Assembly: GCA_946186915.1 (NCBI GenBank)
Contig: CAMHOY010000008.1
Coordinates: 1-64,000, forward strand
Direction of reading: 5' to 3'
Source: an uncultured Bacteroidales bacterium
GTDB lineage: Bacteria > Bacteroidota > Bacteroidia > Bacteroidales > Paludibacteraceae
DNA length: 64,000 nucleotides
The notes beneath the pieces were generated by a model, which was given only the letters and a program-made list of their open reading frames with translations, was not told where the DNA came from and searched no databases. A program made the position numbers and the translations under genes. Of the stretch, positions 1-7,385 are shown piece by piece. The stretch's first letter is position 1. Each line of letters starts with the position of its first letter.

Positions 1-76
1 CGAAGTGACGATCCAGCAACTGATGGCGGAAGGAGATGCACAGAAGATATTGGAAGATAGTTATTATAAACCATAA
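1..76 (+). CDS. C-terminal end of an unidentified protein (partial)
   Basis: An open frame enters from the left edge and ends at TAA 74-76. The 24 visible residues begin EVTIQQLMAEGD and end DSYYKP. The frame is uninterrupted and the next gene starts 6 bp later on the same strand, which suggests co-transcription. Too little is visible to name a family. It could be a suf gene because sufS lies two genes on, but the tail does not resemble the SufD ends I know. Confidence 0.55.
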   Translation, partial: EVTIQQLMAEGDAQKILEDSYYKP

Positions 77-82
77 GAAAAC

Positions 83-1198
83 ATGCGAAAACATTGGATA
101 GATAATTTGCGTTGGGTGACCGTACTGTTGGTACTCTTTTACCATGTTATTTACTACTATAACGGCAAAGGTGTAGTAGGCGGAATAGGTGGTTTCGGAG
201 GTCCTCAGTACCAAGATGGAATCATGTATCTGCTCTATCCTTGGTTTATGCCTCTTTTGTTCTTGCTGGCAGGTATCAGTGCCCGGTACGCATTGGATGC
301 TCATTCGTGGAAAGAGTGGTTCAAAAGTCGCACCCGCAAGTTATTAGTGCCTGCTACAATAGGATTATTTGTTTTTCAATGGATCGCCGGTTATTTCAAC
401 ACGCATACACTTAGTTATACGAATGGAATAGACATGCTTGCCGACACTCCGGGCATCATTAAGTATGTGGCGTGGTCACTGAGCGGTACGGGACCATTAT
501 GGTTTATACAGAATCTATGGTTGTTTAGTCTGGTTTTGCTGCTCGTTCGGAAGGTTGATGCACAAGATCGGTTCTACTTGCTTTGCGGGAAGATAGGTTT
601 GGCAGGAATTATCCTGTTAGGCGTAGTGTATTGGTTAGGTACCCGAACATTGATCATGAACCCTCGCCCCGAAAGTTTGGACGGTCTTTATAACGGATAC
701 AAACCATTCTTTTATCTTCTTTTCTTTTTGAGCGGATACTTTGTCTTCTCGCATGAAAATGTATTAACGTCATTACGAAAAGGATGGATACCACTGATGG
801 TGTGCGCCGTAGCAAGCGGTATAACATTATTAATCACTACCTTCGGTGAAGATAACACGACTCCTGTGTACCTAAGCAGTCCACTCAATTGTGTGTATGG
901 ATGGCTGATGTGTCTTGCCATGATCGGATGGTTCGCTGCCTGCTTTGATGACCGGAAATCCAAGTTTGCAGATTACATGTGCCGCAATAGTTTTGCTATA
1001 TATGTAGTTCACTATATAATCATCTCCGGTTTGGGGTATAGCATGAAGGTTTATACAACGCTTCCTCCGGTTGCGATGTACGTGTTGCTTACGGTTGCCG
1101 TATTTACGTTGTCGCCGCTGTTAGTAGAACTAATACGCCGAATTCCTGTTATCAGATGGTGCGTACTGGGAGAGAAAACAAAACAAATCAAGAATTGA
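83..1198 (+). CDS. Acyltransferase family 3 membrane protein
   Basis: This 371-aa integral membrane protein opens with RKHWIDNLRWVTVLLVLFYH, the typical first helix of the acyltransferase-3 family with its conserved histidine. About ten hydrophobic segments follow, for example at residues 55-65, 90-105, 135-155, 170-188 and 215-225. Family members move acyl groups from acyl-CoA onto sugars or lipids at the cytoplasmic membrane; the substrate here cannot be told. Length fits the family. The gene follows the partial upstream gene by 6 bp and precedes sufS by 9 bp, so it is probably in one transcript. It has no obvious link to Fe-S assembly. Confidence 0.85.
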   Translation: MRKHWIDNLRWVTVLLVLFYHVIYYYNGKGVVGGIGGFGGPQYQDGIMYLLYPWFMPLLFLLAGISARYALDAHSWKEWFKSRTRKLLVPATIGLFVFQWIAGYFNTHTLSYTNGIDMLADTPGIIKYVAWSLSGTGPLWFIQNLWLFSLVLLLVRKVDAQDRFYLLCGKIGLAGIILLGVVYWLGTRTLIMNPRPESLDGLYNGYKPFFYLLFFLSGYFVFSHENVLTSLRKGWIPLMVCAVASGITLLITTFGEDNTTPVYLSSPLNCVYGWLMCLAMIGWFAACFDDRKSKFADYMCRNSFAIYVVHYIIISGLGYSMKVYTTLPPVAMYVLLTVAVFTLSPLLVELIRRIPVIRWCVLGEKTKQIKN

Positions 1199-1207
1199 AA
1201 AATAACT

Positions 1208-2431
1208 ATGAATAGATCGGATTTTCCCATATTACAAGAGACCGTTCACGGACGACCGTTAGTCTATCTCGATAATGCGGCGACGAGTCAGAAACCGCAA
1301 CAGGTGTTGGATGCTATCGTTGAAGCATACAGCACGTGGAATAGTAATATCCACCGCGGGGTGCATCATCTAAGTCAGGTGGCGACGATGCATCATGAGG
1401 AAGCACGTAAAGTGGTGGCGCAGTTCATCCATGCCCGTGAGCCGGAAGAGATCGTGTTCACCAAAGGTACGACGGATGCCATCAATGCGCTGGCTTTCTC
1501 CTTTGGAGAAGCATGCATTGATGAGGGCGATGAAGTCATTGTAAGCGGGTTGGAGCATCACTCGAATATCGTTCCCTGGCAGATGGTATGCGAACGCAAG
1601 AAGGCGGTGTTGAAGCATATTCCGCTACGCGAGGATCTGACGCTGGACCTCGAGGCGTTCAAGGGCATGTTGAATGCGCGCACAAAGATTGTAAGCGTGG
1701 CGCATGTAAGCAATGTTTTGGGTACTATTCAACCGGTTGAAGAGATCATCCGTCTGGCGCACGAAAAGAATATTCCGGTGTGTATCGACGGTGCACAAAG
1801 CGTGCCGCACATGAAAGTAGATGTACAGGCACTGGATTGCGATTTTCTGGCGTTTTCAGGACATAAGATGTACGGTCCGACGGGTATAGGTGTGTTATAC
1901 GGAAAGCGCGAATGGTTAGACAAACTGCCGCCGCACGAAGGTGGCGGAGAGATGATCAACCATGTACGATGGGAAGGCACTACTTATAATGAATTGCCGT
2001 ATAAGTTCGAAGCGGGAACCCCGAATTTCGTGGGCAGTTACGGCTTGCAGAAAGCGATAGAGTACATGCAATCCGTGGGATTGGAGACTATCGAGGCGCA
2101 TGAACGGGAACTGACGGAGTACTGCGAAAGAAGGTTAGGAGAGTCAAAAGGTGTGAAGGTGTATGCCGCAGGCCAACCTAAGGTTGGGGTGATCAGTTTT
2201 AATGCATATAACGGCGGAGAGTTGATTCACCCGTTCGATATAGGAACCTTGCTGGACCAGCAGGGTGTTGCAGTACGCACGGGTCATCATTGTGCGGAGC
2301 CGCTGATTGATGAGTTAGGTGTGCCGGGAACAGTGCGAGTTTCTTTTGGACTCTATAATGATAAAAAGGATGTAGATGCGTTTATCGCGGCACTAAAAAA
2401 GGCCCTGACAATATTAAGTTCAAGGGCTTAA
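1208..2431 (+). CDS. sufS: Cysteine desulfurase, SufS type
   Basis: This 407-aa PLP enzyme takes sulfur from cysteine as a persulfide for Fe-S cluster assembly. The cofactor lysine is K220 in SGHKMYGP. The catalytic cysteine is C362 in RTGHHCAEP, the short group II active-site loop that separates SufS from IscS/NifS. LDNAATSQKP (21-30) and the histidine pair in GLEHHSN (114-120) are also typical. Length and start (YLDNAA near residue 20) match the family. No sufBCD is visible, and the gene before it is an acyltransferase, so any suf cluster lies left of the window or is split. Confidence 0.95.
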   Translation: MNRSDFPILQETVHGRPLVYLDNAATSQKPQQVLDAIVEAYSTWNSNIHRGVHHLSQVATMHHEEARKVVAQFIHAREPEEIVFTKGTTDAINALAFSFGEACIDEGDEVIVSGLEHHSNIVPWQMVCERKKAVLKHIPLREDLTLDLEAFKGMLNARTKIVSVAHVSNVLGTIQPVEEIIRLAHEKNIPVCIDGAQSVPHMKVDVQALDCDFLAFSGHKMYGPTGIGVLYGKREWLDKLPPHEGGGEMINHVRWEGTTYNELPYKFEAGTPNFVGSYGLQKAIEYMQSVGLETIEAHERELTEYCERRLGESKGVKVYAAGQPKVGVISFNAYNGGELIHPFDIGTLLDQQGVAVRTGHHCAEPLIDELGVPGTVRVSFGLYNDKKDVDAFIAALKKALTILSSRA

Positions 2432-2521
2432 AGTTGTCAAAAAAGTCGCTTTTCAAACAAGCAAATCTGTAACTTGCTGATTTTGAGCATTTTACATTTT
2501 GTTCTTTTCAAAGGTGTTTTC

Positions 2522-2552
2522 TTGCGTAGATGCGGAAAAAGCAGTACTTTTG
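2522..2552 (+). promoter_or_regulatory. Bacteroidota promoter for the TPR-HTH regulator gene
   Basis: The -7 box TACTTTTG lies at 2545-2552 and a -33 TTGC at 2522-2525, 19 bp apart. It lies inside the longer open frame that begins at TTG 2499, so that start is excluded. Only about 3-6 nt would separate the transcript start from ATG 2562. Confidence 0.75.
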
Positions 2553-2561
2553 CATCGTCAA

Positions 2562-3806
2562 ATGAAAAATGCGATGAAAGCAGCTTGTAAGATTATACTA
2601 TTTCTTTTATTCCTCGCCCCTCTATATGGGCGCGCGGCGGATGCGCGTTCCTATTATGAAGAAGGTAAAGCCTTGCGCGAGAAAGGGGAACAAGTAGCAG
2701 CAATGCGTGCTTTCATCCGTGCCATCCATTGCGAAACCGAGAACGAAGCTTTACTCGGACGCATCTATTCGAATATGGCGAATATGTGCCGTCAGGCGGA
2801 CGACCATGAGACGGCTTTTGAGGTGTACAAGCTAAGTGCGGAACATTTTGCGAAATCATACGACTCCCTCACATACGCGTACGCATTAAATAATATGGCG
2901 TGGGAGCAAGCGGTGATGGGTCATAAACCACAGGCGCTGGCGCTAATCGATTCTGCAGTAACGTGTTATCCCTATTTGCCGCTGACCCAAAAGGTCGTGG
3001 AGACCAAAGCCGCGGCATGTTTTTTTACGCAAGAATACGATTCGGTTCTTTATTATACATCCTCTTCGCATGGTTCGGACTACCTTTTAATGCTTCGTGC
3101 TCAGGCTTTCTCGTTTTTGCAGATGGATGACTCGGCAAGTAGGTATGCCAAGGAACTATTGCCACGCACGAGGAATCCATTCTACCTGGATGATCTCTAT
3201 TATATCCTCACGCATAACGATGCTGCGGCCGATAAAGAGACATTGCTTCGTCTGTCGTCCGAACGCGCGGATGTACAAAAGCAAATCAAGGAACGGCATG
3301 GAGAGTTGGCACTTGCCGTAAACCTTCTTCAGCAAGACTTGAATCCGGAAAAACAAAGATGGACAATATGGTTTATCTTGTTGATTATGTGCGGATTAGC
3401 ACTATTGAGTTGGCTTATTTTCATCGCCTGGCAGCAACATCAACTGCGTGCCGAAAAGGCGAAGTTTGAGCAAGCGCGCATACAAGAACTGAACGCCAAC
3501 AAACAACTTTTACTGGAAAGTGAAGATATCCGTCAGGAATTGGTTTGGAATGACTATGAAGCGCTGTGCCGGGAAATCAACAAACGTTTCTTTAGCTTGG
3601 CAACCAAGCTGCAATCTTTCGATCTGAATGAGCAAGATATTCGCATGTGTATCTTGGTTCTCATCGGTTTGAGCCATAAAGAGATAGCCGAAATGCTCAA
3701 CTGTTCACCCAAGAGTATCGGCAAGTTGAAAGACCTGACAGCAAAGAAGTTAGGCGTCTCCGGCGGGCAATTACAAGAGAAATTACTAAAAACAGCTATA
3801 CTATGA
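2562..3806 (+). CDS. Membrane-anchored TPR protein with C-terminal HTH (regulator, copy 1)
   Basis: This 414-aa protein has an N-terminal signal or anchor segment (residues about 5-25). TPR-like helical repeats follow to about 255, then a strong transmembrane helix at about 267-290 (WFILLIMCGLALLSWLIFIAW), a charged coiled coil, and a C-terminal domain with a LuxR-like helix-turn-helix around GLSHKEIAEMLNCSPKSIGK. The layout implies a periplasmic TPR sensor and a cytoplasmic DNA-binding end, a one-component transmembrane regulator (inference). Its last 90 residues and its TPR part align with the protein at 40127-41590. Its stop overlaps the next gene by ATGA. ATG 2574 is an alternative start. 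The target is unknown; the exported genes downstream are the obvious guess. Confidence 0.75.
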   Translation: MKNAMKAACKIILFLLFLAPLYGRAADARSYYEEGKALREKGEQVAAMRAFIRAIHCETENEALLGRIYSNMANMCRQADDHETAFEVYKLSAEHFAKSYDSLTYAYALNNMAWEQAVMGHKPQALALIDSAVTCYPYLPLTQKVVETKAAACFFTQEYDSVLYYTSSSHGSDYLLMLRAQAFSFLQMDDSASRYAKELLPRTRNPFYLDDLYYILTHNDAAADKETLLRLSSERADVQKQIKERHGELALAVNLLQQDLNPEKQRWTIWFILLIMCGLALLSWLIFIAWQQHQLRAEKAKFEQARIQELNANKQLLLESEDIRQELVWNDYEALCREINKRFFSLATKLQSFDLNEQDIRMCILVLIGLSHKEIAEMLNCSPKSIGKLKDLTAKKLGVSGGQLQEKLLKTAIL

Positions 3807-5194
3807 AAAAGATGATTTTTACGCTTGTGCTTGCAATAGTAAGCAGCGTGTGGATGATTAATGAGGCAAGCAACTGGTGTATGCCGTCTGTCCGCACCGT
3901 AACCAATCCGTGGATTGAAGTAAACGGAACATTCCAAGCAGAAGGTTTTCCATGTGAGCCGGACGAAGAATGTCCGCCCTGTCTGACGATCGTTTTAGTC
4001 ACAAGCAACAAGACGTATTATCTTGTAACGGATGACGGACAACTGATAGAGCAGTTGGATACGATTCCTTTAGGCACAAAGGCATCCGTTTCCGGCATTC
4101 CGTTCTCGCAAGGCAGTTATGACTACATCCAAGTGAGCCATATTGAGACAGACCAGAAACTTCCCTCCCTTTGCGATGAGTGGAATGTATTGGAAATATC
4201 GAATGTCACCTGTGGTTATTGTGAAGAGTACAGGACTTACAATTTCCACTTGACGACGGACACAGTTATTGGCGGATTACTGTACTCACAGCTGATAAAA
4301 GATGGCGCATACAAAGGGGCTTTGCGCGAAGGTAATAATCGCGATATTTATTGCGTTCCGTCCGGTTGCTCCCAAGAGTACCTATTGTATGCGTTTAACG
4401 CACAGGTGGGTGATTCACTAAAAAATATATGGGTAGGAGGCAATTCATCCTGGATTCCGGATGTACGTAGTGCTATCGTATCGGAAATCAAACAAACCAC
4501 TCCTCGTACGATAGAGTTAGAGGTACACTATTATGAAGCCCCAGACGCCTATGAAGAATCAATTAGAAACTTAACGTGGATAGAAGGTATAGGAATGCCA
4601 TTCGGTCCCATGGGAGCAGAATGTTCTGTCTTTAATGGATGTGCAGATAGTAAGGCGAAACTTCTCCTCTGCGCTTACAAAAACGGCGAGCAGGTTTATA
4701 CGTCTGCTACGGGCGAACAATACGGTTGCGAGTATAATTATAATCCAGACACTACTCATACAGATACGATTCCTCTTTACTCGCGAGACGACTCGGGTTC
4801 TTCGACCGTTGATCCGGTGGATCCTAATCAGATATACGCGACTTTGACGGGTGATAAACTTACGGTTCATAATAACACGGGTGCACAGGTTACCTTTACC
4901 CTAAATAATACTTCCGTGAATAATATCGCCGCAAGAGTTCGTGCAAATACAGAGCCTGTTTCCTTCACGGAGTCTATTTCTGTGGAATTGTCAGAAAATG
5001 GCATTTACGAGATCTTGCTGACGAGCGAGGAATGGAACTATTCCGTTTTCGGCACCATTAACTACGTCCGCTCCGCCACAACTATTACCAAAGAGGATCC
5101 TGCGTCTACAACCAAGAAAGTCCTCCGTGGCACCCAGATCCTCATCGAGCGCGGCGATAAGACCTACACGTTAACAGGGCAAGAAGTAAAATAA
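3803..5194 (+). CDS. Exported protein with conserved C-terminal tail, function unknown
   Basis: This 463-aa protein starts MKKMIFTLVLAIVSSVWM, a signal peptide. The body has paired cysteines (PDEECPPC, NVTCGYCEEY), suggesting an oxidised extracytoplasmic fold. At about 350-425 lies a beta-rich module (ATLTGDKLTVHNN ... ENGIYEILL) that resembles the whole of the small protein at 41778-42173. The end, KVLRGTQILIERGDKTY then TLTGQEVK, is a tail common on exported Bacteroidales proteins and may act in sorting; it is not the canonical type IX form. The gene overlaps the upstream regulator by 4 nt and is 1 bp from the beta-barrel gene, so the three form an operon. No catalytic motif was recognised. 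Confidence 0.7.
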   Translation: MKKMIFTLVLAIVSSVWMINEASNWCMPSVRTVTNPWIEVNGTFQAEGFPCEPDEECPPCLTIVLVTSNKTYYLVTDDGQLIEQLDTIPLGTKASVSGIPFSQGSYDYIQVSHIETDQKLPSLCDEWNVLEISNVTCGYCEEYRTYNFHLTTDTVIGGLLYSQLIKDGAYKGALREGNNRDIYCVPSGCSQEYLLYAFNAQVGDSLKNIWVGGNSSWIPDVRSAIVSEIKQTTPRTIELEVHYYEAPDAYEESIRNLTWIEGIGMPFGPMGAECSVFNGCADSKAKLLLCAYKNGEQVYTSATGEQYGCEYNYNPDTTHTDTIPLYSRDDSGSSTVDPVDPNQIYATLTGDKLTVHNNTGAQVTFTLNNTSVNNIAARVRANTEPVSFTESISVELSENGIYEILLTSEEWNYSVFGTINYVRSATTITKEDPASTTKKVLRGTQILIERGDKTYTLTGQEVK

Positions 5195-5195
5195 A

Positions 5196-6092
5196 ATGGT
5201 AAGTATAAAGAAGTACATATTAATCTCTCTTGTGGCTATATTGCCGGCGCTGCCGCTTATGGCGCAGACTTCTACGTTCGCGGTCGGCGTTCGAGGGGGC
5301 GGGATGATGTGGCTTCCTGAAGTTGTTCCTATAGGTAGGAATGCTGCAAGTAGAATCGGAGGCGAAGGTATCGTAGAGTTCCGATATACGTTTTATGGTC
5401 ATGTGGGACTCAAAACCGGACTTGGAATAACAGCCGGTATAGATGCCGGATACAGTACTTCCGGTTTCTACGGAACACATAATTTGTTACGCGCATATGG
5501 ATCACAACGCACCTATTATTACGACGCGGTAGATTACAAGCAAACGGAAAGATATATGCGCACGGATATTTCGTTGATGGTGGCCCTTCATGCCGGAGGT
5601 TTTGTGCTCAATGTCGGTCCCCGGTTCATGATGCCTTTCTTCGGGACGGAAAATACGAGCGCGACTTCGAATAATGATGCAGCATATGTTGCGCCAAATA
5701 CAAATGAGACAAGTCCGGCTGCGCTGCCATTATGCAATTTATTGATGGGTTTGGAAGCCGGATGGGAGTTCCCTGTCGGTTCGGGTGCCTTGGGTCTTCA
5801 AGCATATGCGGATGTAGGTGTTTGGAATAATCAAAAAAAATATATGGCGGCAATAGATAGTCATTCCGGATATACACCACCTGAAGTTTTGGTAACTACA
5901 ACGGCTATGTCTTTACTCGAACCTCCGCAGAGCACAGTAAATAGCGCTAACGGTATAGTCCGGGAGCGGCGGATCGTGGATTTTGGTATCCGATTATATT
6001 ATTCTTTCGGCTCATATTCTTTTGTGGGTAGAAAACGTCCCAGTCCGCCATGGGACACACGACTGCACCATAACAGAATGGGAAGTCGTTAA
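5196..6092 (+). CDS. Outer-membrane beta-barrel protein
   Basis: This 298-aa protein has a signal peptide cleaved near LPLMAQ-TSTF, then alternating hydrophobic and glycine/aromatic strands (FAVGVRGGGMMW, GHVGLKTGLGITAGID, LGLQAYADVGVW) ending in IRLYYSFGSYSF, as expected of an 8-10 strand barrel. A polar tail of about 20 residues follows. It plays the same positional role as the barrel at 45543-46448, last in a regulator/exported-protein operon. A porin-like, assembly or anchoring role for the upstream exported protein is possible; nothing in the sequence decides it. It is not an obvious PorP/SprF member. Confidence 0.7.
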   Translation: MVSIKKYILISLVAILPALPLMAQTSTFAVGVRGGGMMWLPEVVPIGRNAASRIGGEGIVEFRYTFYGHVGLKTGLGITAGIDAGYSTSGFYGTHNLLRAYGSQRTYYYDAVDYKQTERYMRTDISLMVALHAGGFVLNVGPRFMMPFFGTENTSATSNNDAAYVAPNTNETSPAALPLCNLLMGLEAGWEFPVGSGALGLQAYADVGVWNNQKKYMAAIDSHSGYTPPEVLVTTTAMSLLEPPQSTVNSANGIVRERRIVDFGIRLYYSFGSYSFVGRKRPSPPWDTRLHHNRMGSR

Positions 6093-6100
6093 CACAAACA

Positions 6101-6165
6101 TCATAAATAATTCTGAAAAGTCCCATGTATATTTGCATATATGGGATTTTTTATGTACCTTTGCA
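6101..6165 (+). promoter_or_regulatory. Promoter cassette, copy 1 (exported endonuclease)
   Basis: The -33 TTGC is at 6133-6136 and the -7 box TACCTTTG at 6156-6163, spaced 19 bp. The -33 box sits inside an imperfect palindrome (TCCCAT...ATGGGA, 6121-6146) followed by a T run, so it could also act as a weak terminator for the upstream operon. Nearly the same 65 bp recurs at 7127-7192. Confidence 0.8.
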
Positions 6166-6183
6166 AAGAATTTTTTATTGCAT

Positions 6184-7050
6184 ATGCGTAAAAAGTCAAA
6201 GAAGAATATTTTATTCACCATCATTCTATTGATGTTGGTTTCTGTTGCGACATGGGTTGTGGAGCGATTGGAGGTTACTGAGGAAAAAGACGTCCCCGTA
6301 GAAGTTGCCCCTGTTACTATTACCGACACAACTAACGACATCACTAACTCGTTGATGGCGTATGAGTTGCCACGTGTGATTAAAAACCAACCGGAACAAG
6401 TGATTCAACATCTTGGCTACACGGTTAGTTACAACCCCGAGTGGCTTGTGCCCAATTGGGTCGCGTATGAATTGACAAATTTTGAGACTGGAGGAGAGCA
6501 AGAACGAAAGAACCATTTTAAACCGGATCCGTTGGTAAATGGAGACCCCGTAGTCACAAGCGACTATTCTAATTCTGGGTATGACCGTGGACATATGGCA
6601 CCTGCTGCCGACATGAAATGGTCAGAGCAAGCTATGCGCGAAAGTTTCTACATGACAAATATGTGTCCACAGTTGCACAATCTAAATGCCGGAGACTGGA
6701 AAGACTTGGAGGAATTGGCCAGAGATTGGGCGCAACGTTATGGAAACATTTATATTGCATGCGGTCCTATCGTTGAAAAGGAACATCAAACGATTGGCAA
6801 AAAGCATATTATAGCTATTCCCTCCTCTTTTTACAAAGTTTTCCTACGCCGGACCAACAAAGGTTGGACCTCTATCGGCTTCATTATGCCCAATAAAGCA
6901 GGCAGCCGACCTCTTATGACCTATATGCTATCGGTCGATGAAATAGAACAAACCACCGGCATAGACTTCTTCTATAACCTCCCAGACGATATCGAAGAAC
7001 AAGTCGAAAGCACTTTCTCTCTCGATGATTGGCTCTTGACACGACACTAA
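6184..7050 (+). CDS. DNA/RNA non-specific endonuclease (NUC family), exported
   Basis: This 288-aa protein has an N-terminal membrane or signal segment (NILFTIILLMLVSVATWVV, about 7-25). A non-specific nuclease domain follows. The active-site motif DRGHMAPAAD holds the catalytic histidine, and the downstream asparagine-containing helix FYMTNMCPQLHNLN supplies the metal ligand. The family cuts double- and single-stranded DNA and RNA using one Mg ion. The hydrophobic N-terminus without a clear cleavage site suggests export or membrane anchoring, fitting nucleic-acid scavenging or self-DNA control outside the cytoplasm. The longer frame from 5983 is rejected because the promoter lies inside it. 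It has its own promoter cassette, shared in sequence with the EEP gene downstream. Confidence 0.88.
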   Translation: MRKKSKKNILFTIILLMLVSVATWVVERLEVTEEKDVPVEVAPVTITDTTNDITNSLMAYELPRVIKNQPEQVIQHLGYTVSYNPEWLVPNWVAYELTNFETGGEQERKNHFKPDPLVNGDPVVTSDYSNSGYDRGHMAPAADMKWSEQAMRESFYMTNMCPQLHNLNAGDWKDLEELARDWAQRYGNIYIACGPIVEKEHQTIGKKHIIAIPSSFYKVFLRRTNKGWTSIGFIMPNKAGSRPLMTYMLSVDEIEQTTGIDFFYNLPDDIEEQVESTFSLDDWLLTRH

Positions 7051-7092
7051 CCTCCGCATTTCCATATCTTCTACACCCAAGGAAAGATGGTA

Positions 7093-7119
7093 AGATAATC
7101 GTGCCCTCGCGGCTAAGAA
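7093..7119 (+). repeat. 27-bp dispersed repeat, forward copy
   Basis: The segment starting AGATAATCGTGCCCTC matches the reverse complement of 14216-14242 at 25 of 27 positions. Both copies lie just downstream of a gene and ahead of the next promoter. Function unknown. Confidence 0.6.
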
Positions 7120-7126
7120 ATAAAAC

Positions 7127-7192
7127 TCATAAATAATTCCGAAAAAGTCCCATGTATATTTGCATATATGGGATTTTTTTTGTACCTTTGCA
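7127..7192 (+). promoter_or_regulatory. Promoter cassette, copy 2 (EEP-family gene)
   Basis: The -33 TTGC is at 7160-7163 and TACCTTTG at 7183-7190, 19 bp apart. The whole cassette differs from 6101-6165 by only a few substitutions and single-base indels, including the palindrome TCCCAT...ATGGGA around the -33 box. Confidence 0.8.
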
Positions 7193-7385
7193 GGCGAAAT
7201 AATTAACTGTGTAATTGGAGATTAGAATATGTGTGCACAGTGTGTGATGGTTAGGGTGATCTTGGGCTGAGCAGCCTTTGATCACCCTTTCAGCACCCAT
7301 TGAGCACCCTTTGGGACCTGCTGGAGAACAGCTGGATACCAATTGGCGAAAAGGTGGCTCAAAGGCACAAAGGTATGAAGTAATA
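7193..7385 (+). other. Long 5' leader with hairpin, no gene seen
   Basis: About 190 nt separate the promoter from the start codon. GGGTGATC (7254-7261) pairs with GATCACCC (7280-7287) around an inner GGCT/AGCC stem. Two copies of an AGCACCC word follow at about 7291-7310. No known riboswitch was recognised. A 13-codon reading frame at 7230 is too short to support as a gene. Confidence 0.4.

Noticed and set aside
2562..3806. Regulator copy 1 as a hybrid two-component sensor
   Set aside because: No histidine-kinase, HATPase or receiver motif is present; the cytoplasmic part is a coiled coil plus HTH only.
5983..6183. 67-residue N-terminal extension of the NUC endonuclease frame
   Set aside because: The frame overlaps the end of the barrel gene and contains the promoter cassette; ATG 6184 follows the -7 box and begins a hydrophobic export segment.
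7127..7192. Promoter cassettes as ends of an insertion sequence
   Set aside because: No transposase lies between the two copies, they are direct and not inverted, and the enclosed gene is a normal NUC endonuclease.
7230..7271. 13-codon leader peptide in the EEP leader (starts MCAQC)
   Set aside because: Too short, no codon run of one amino acid and no attenuator series to support it.
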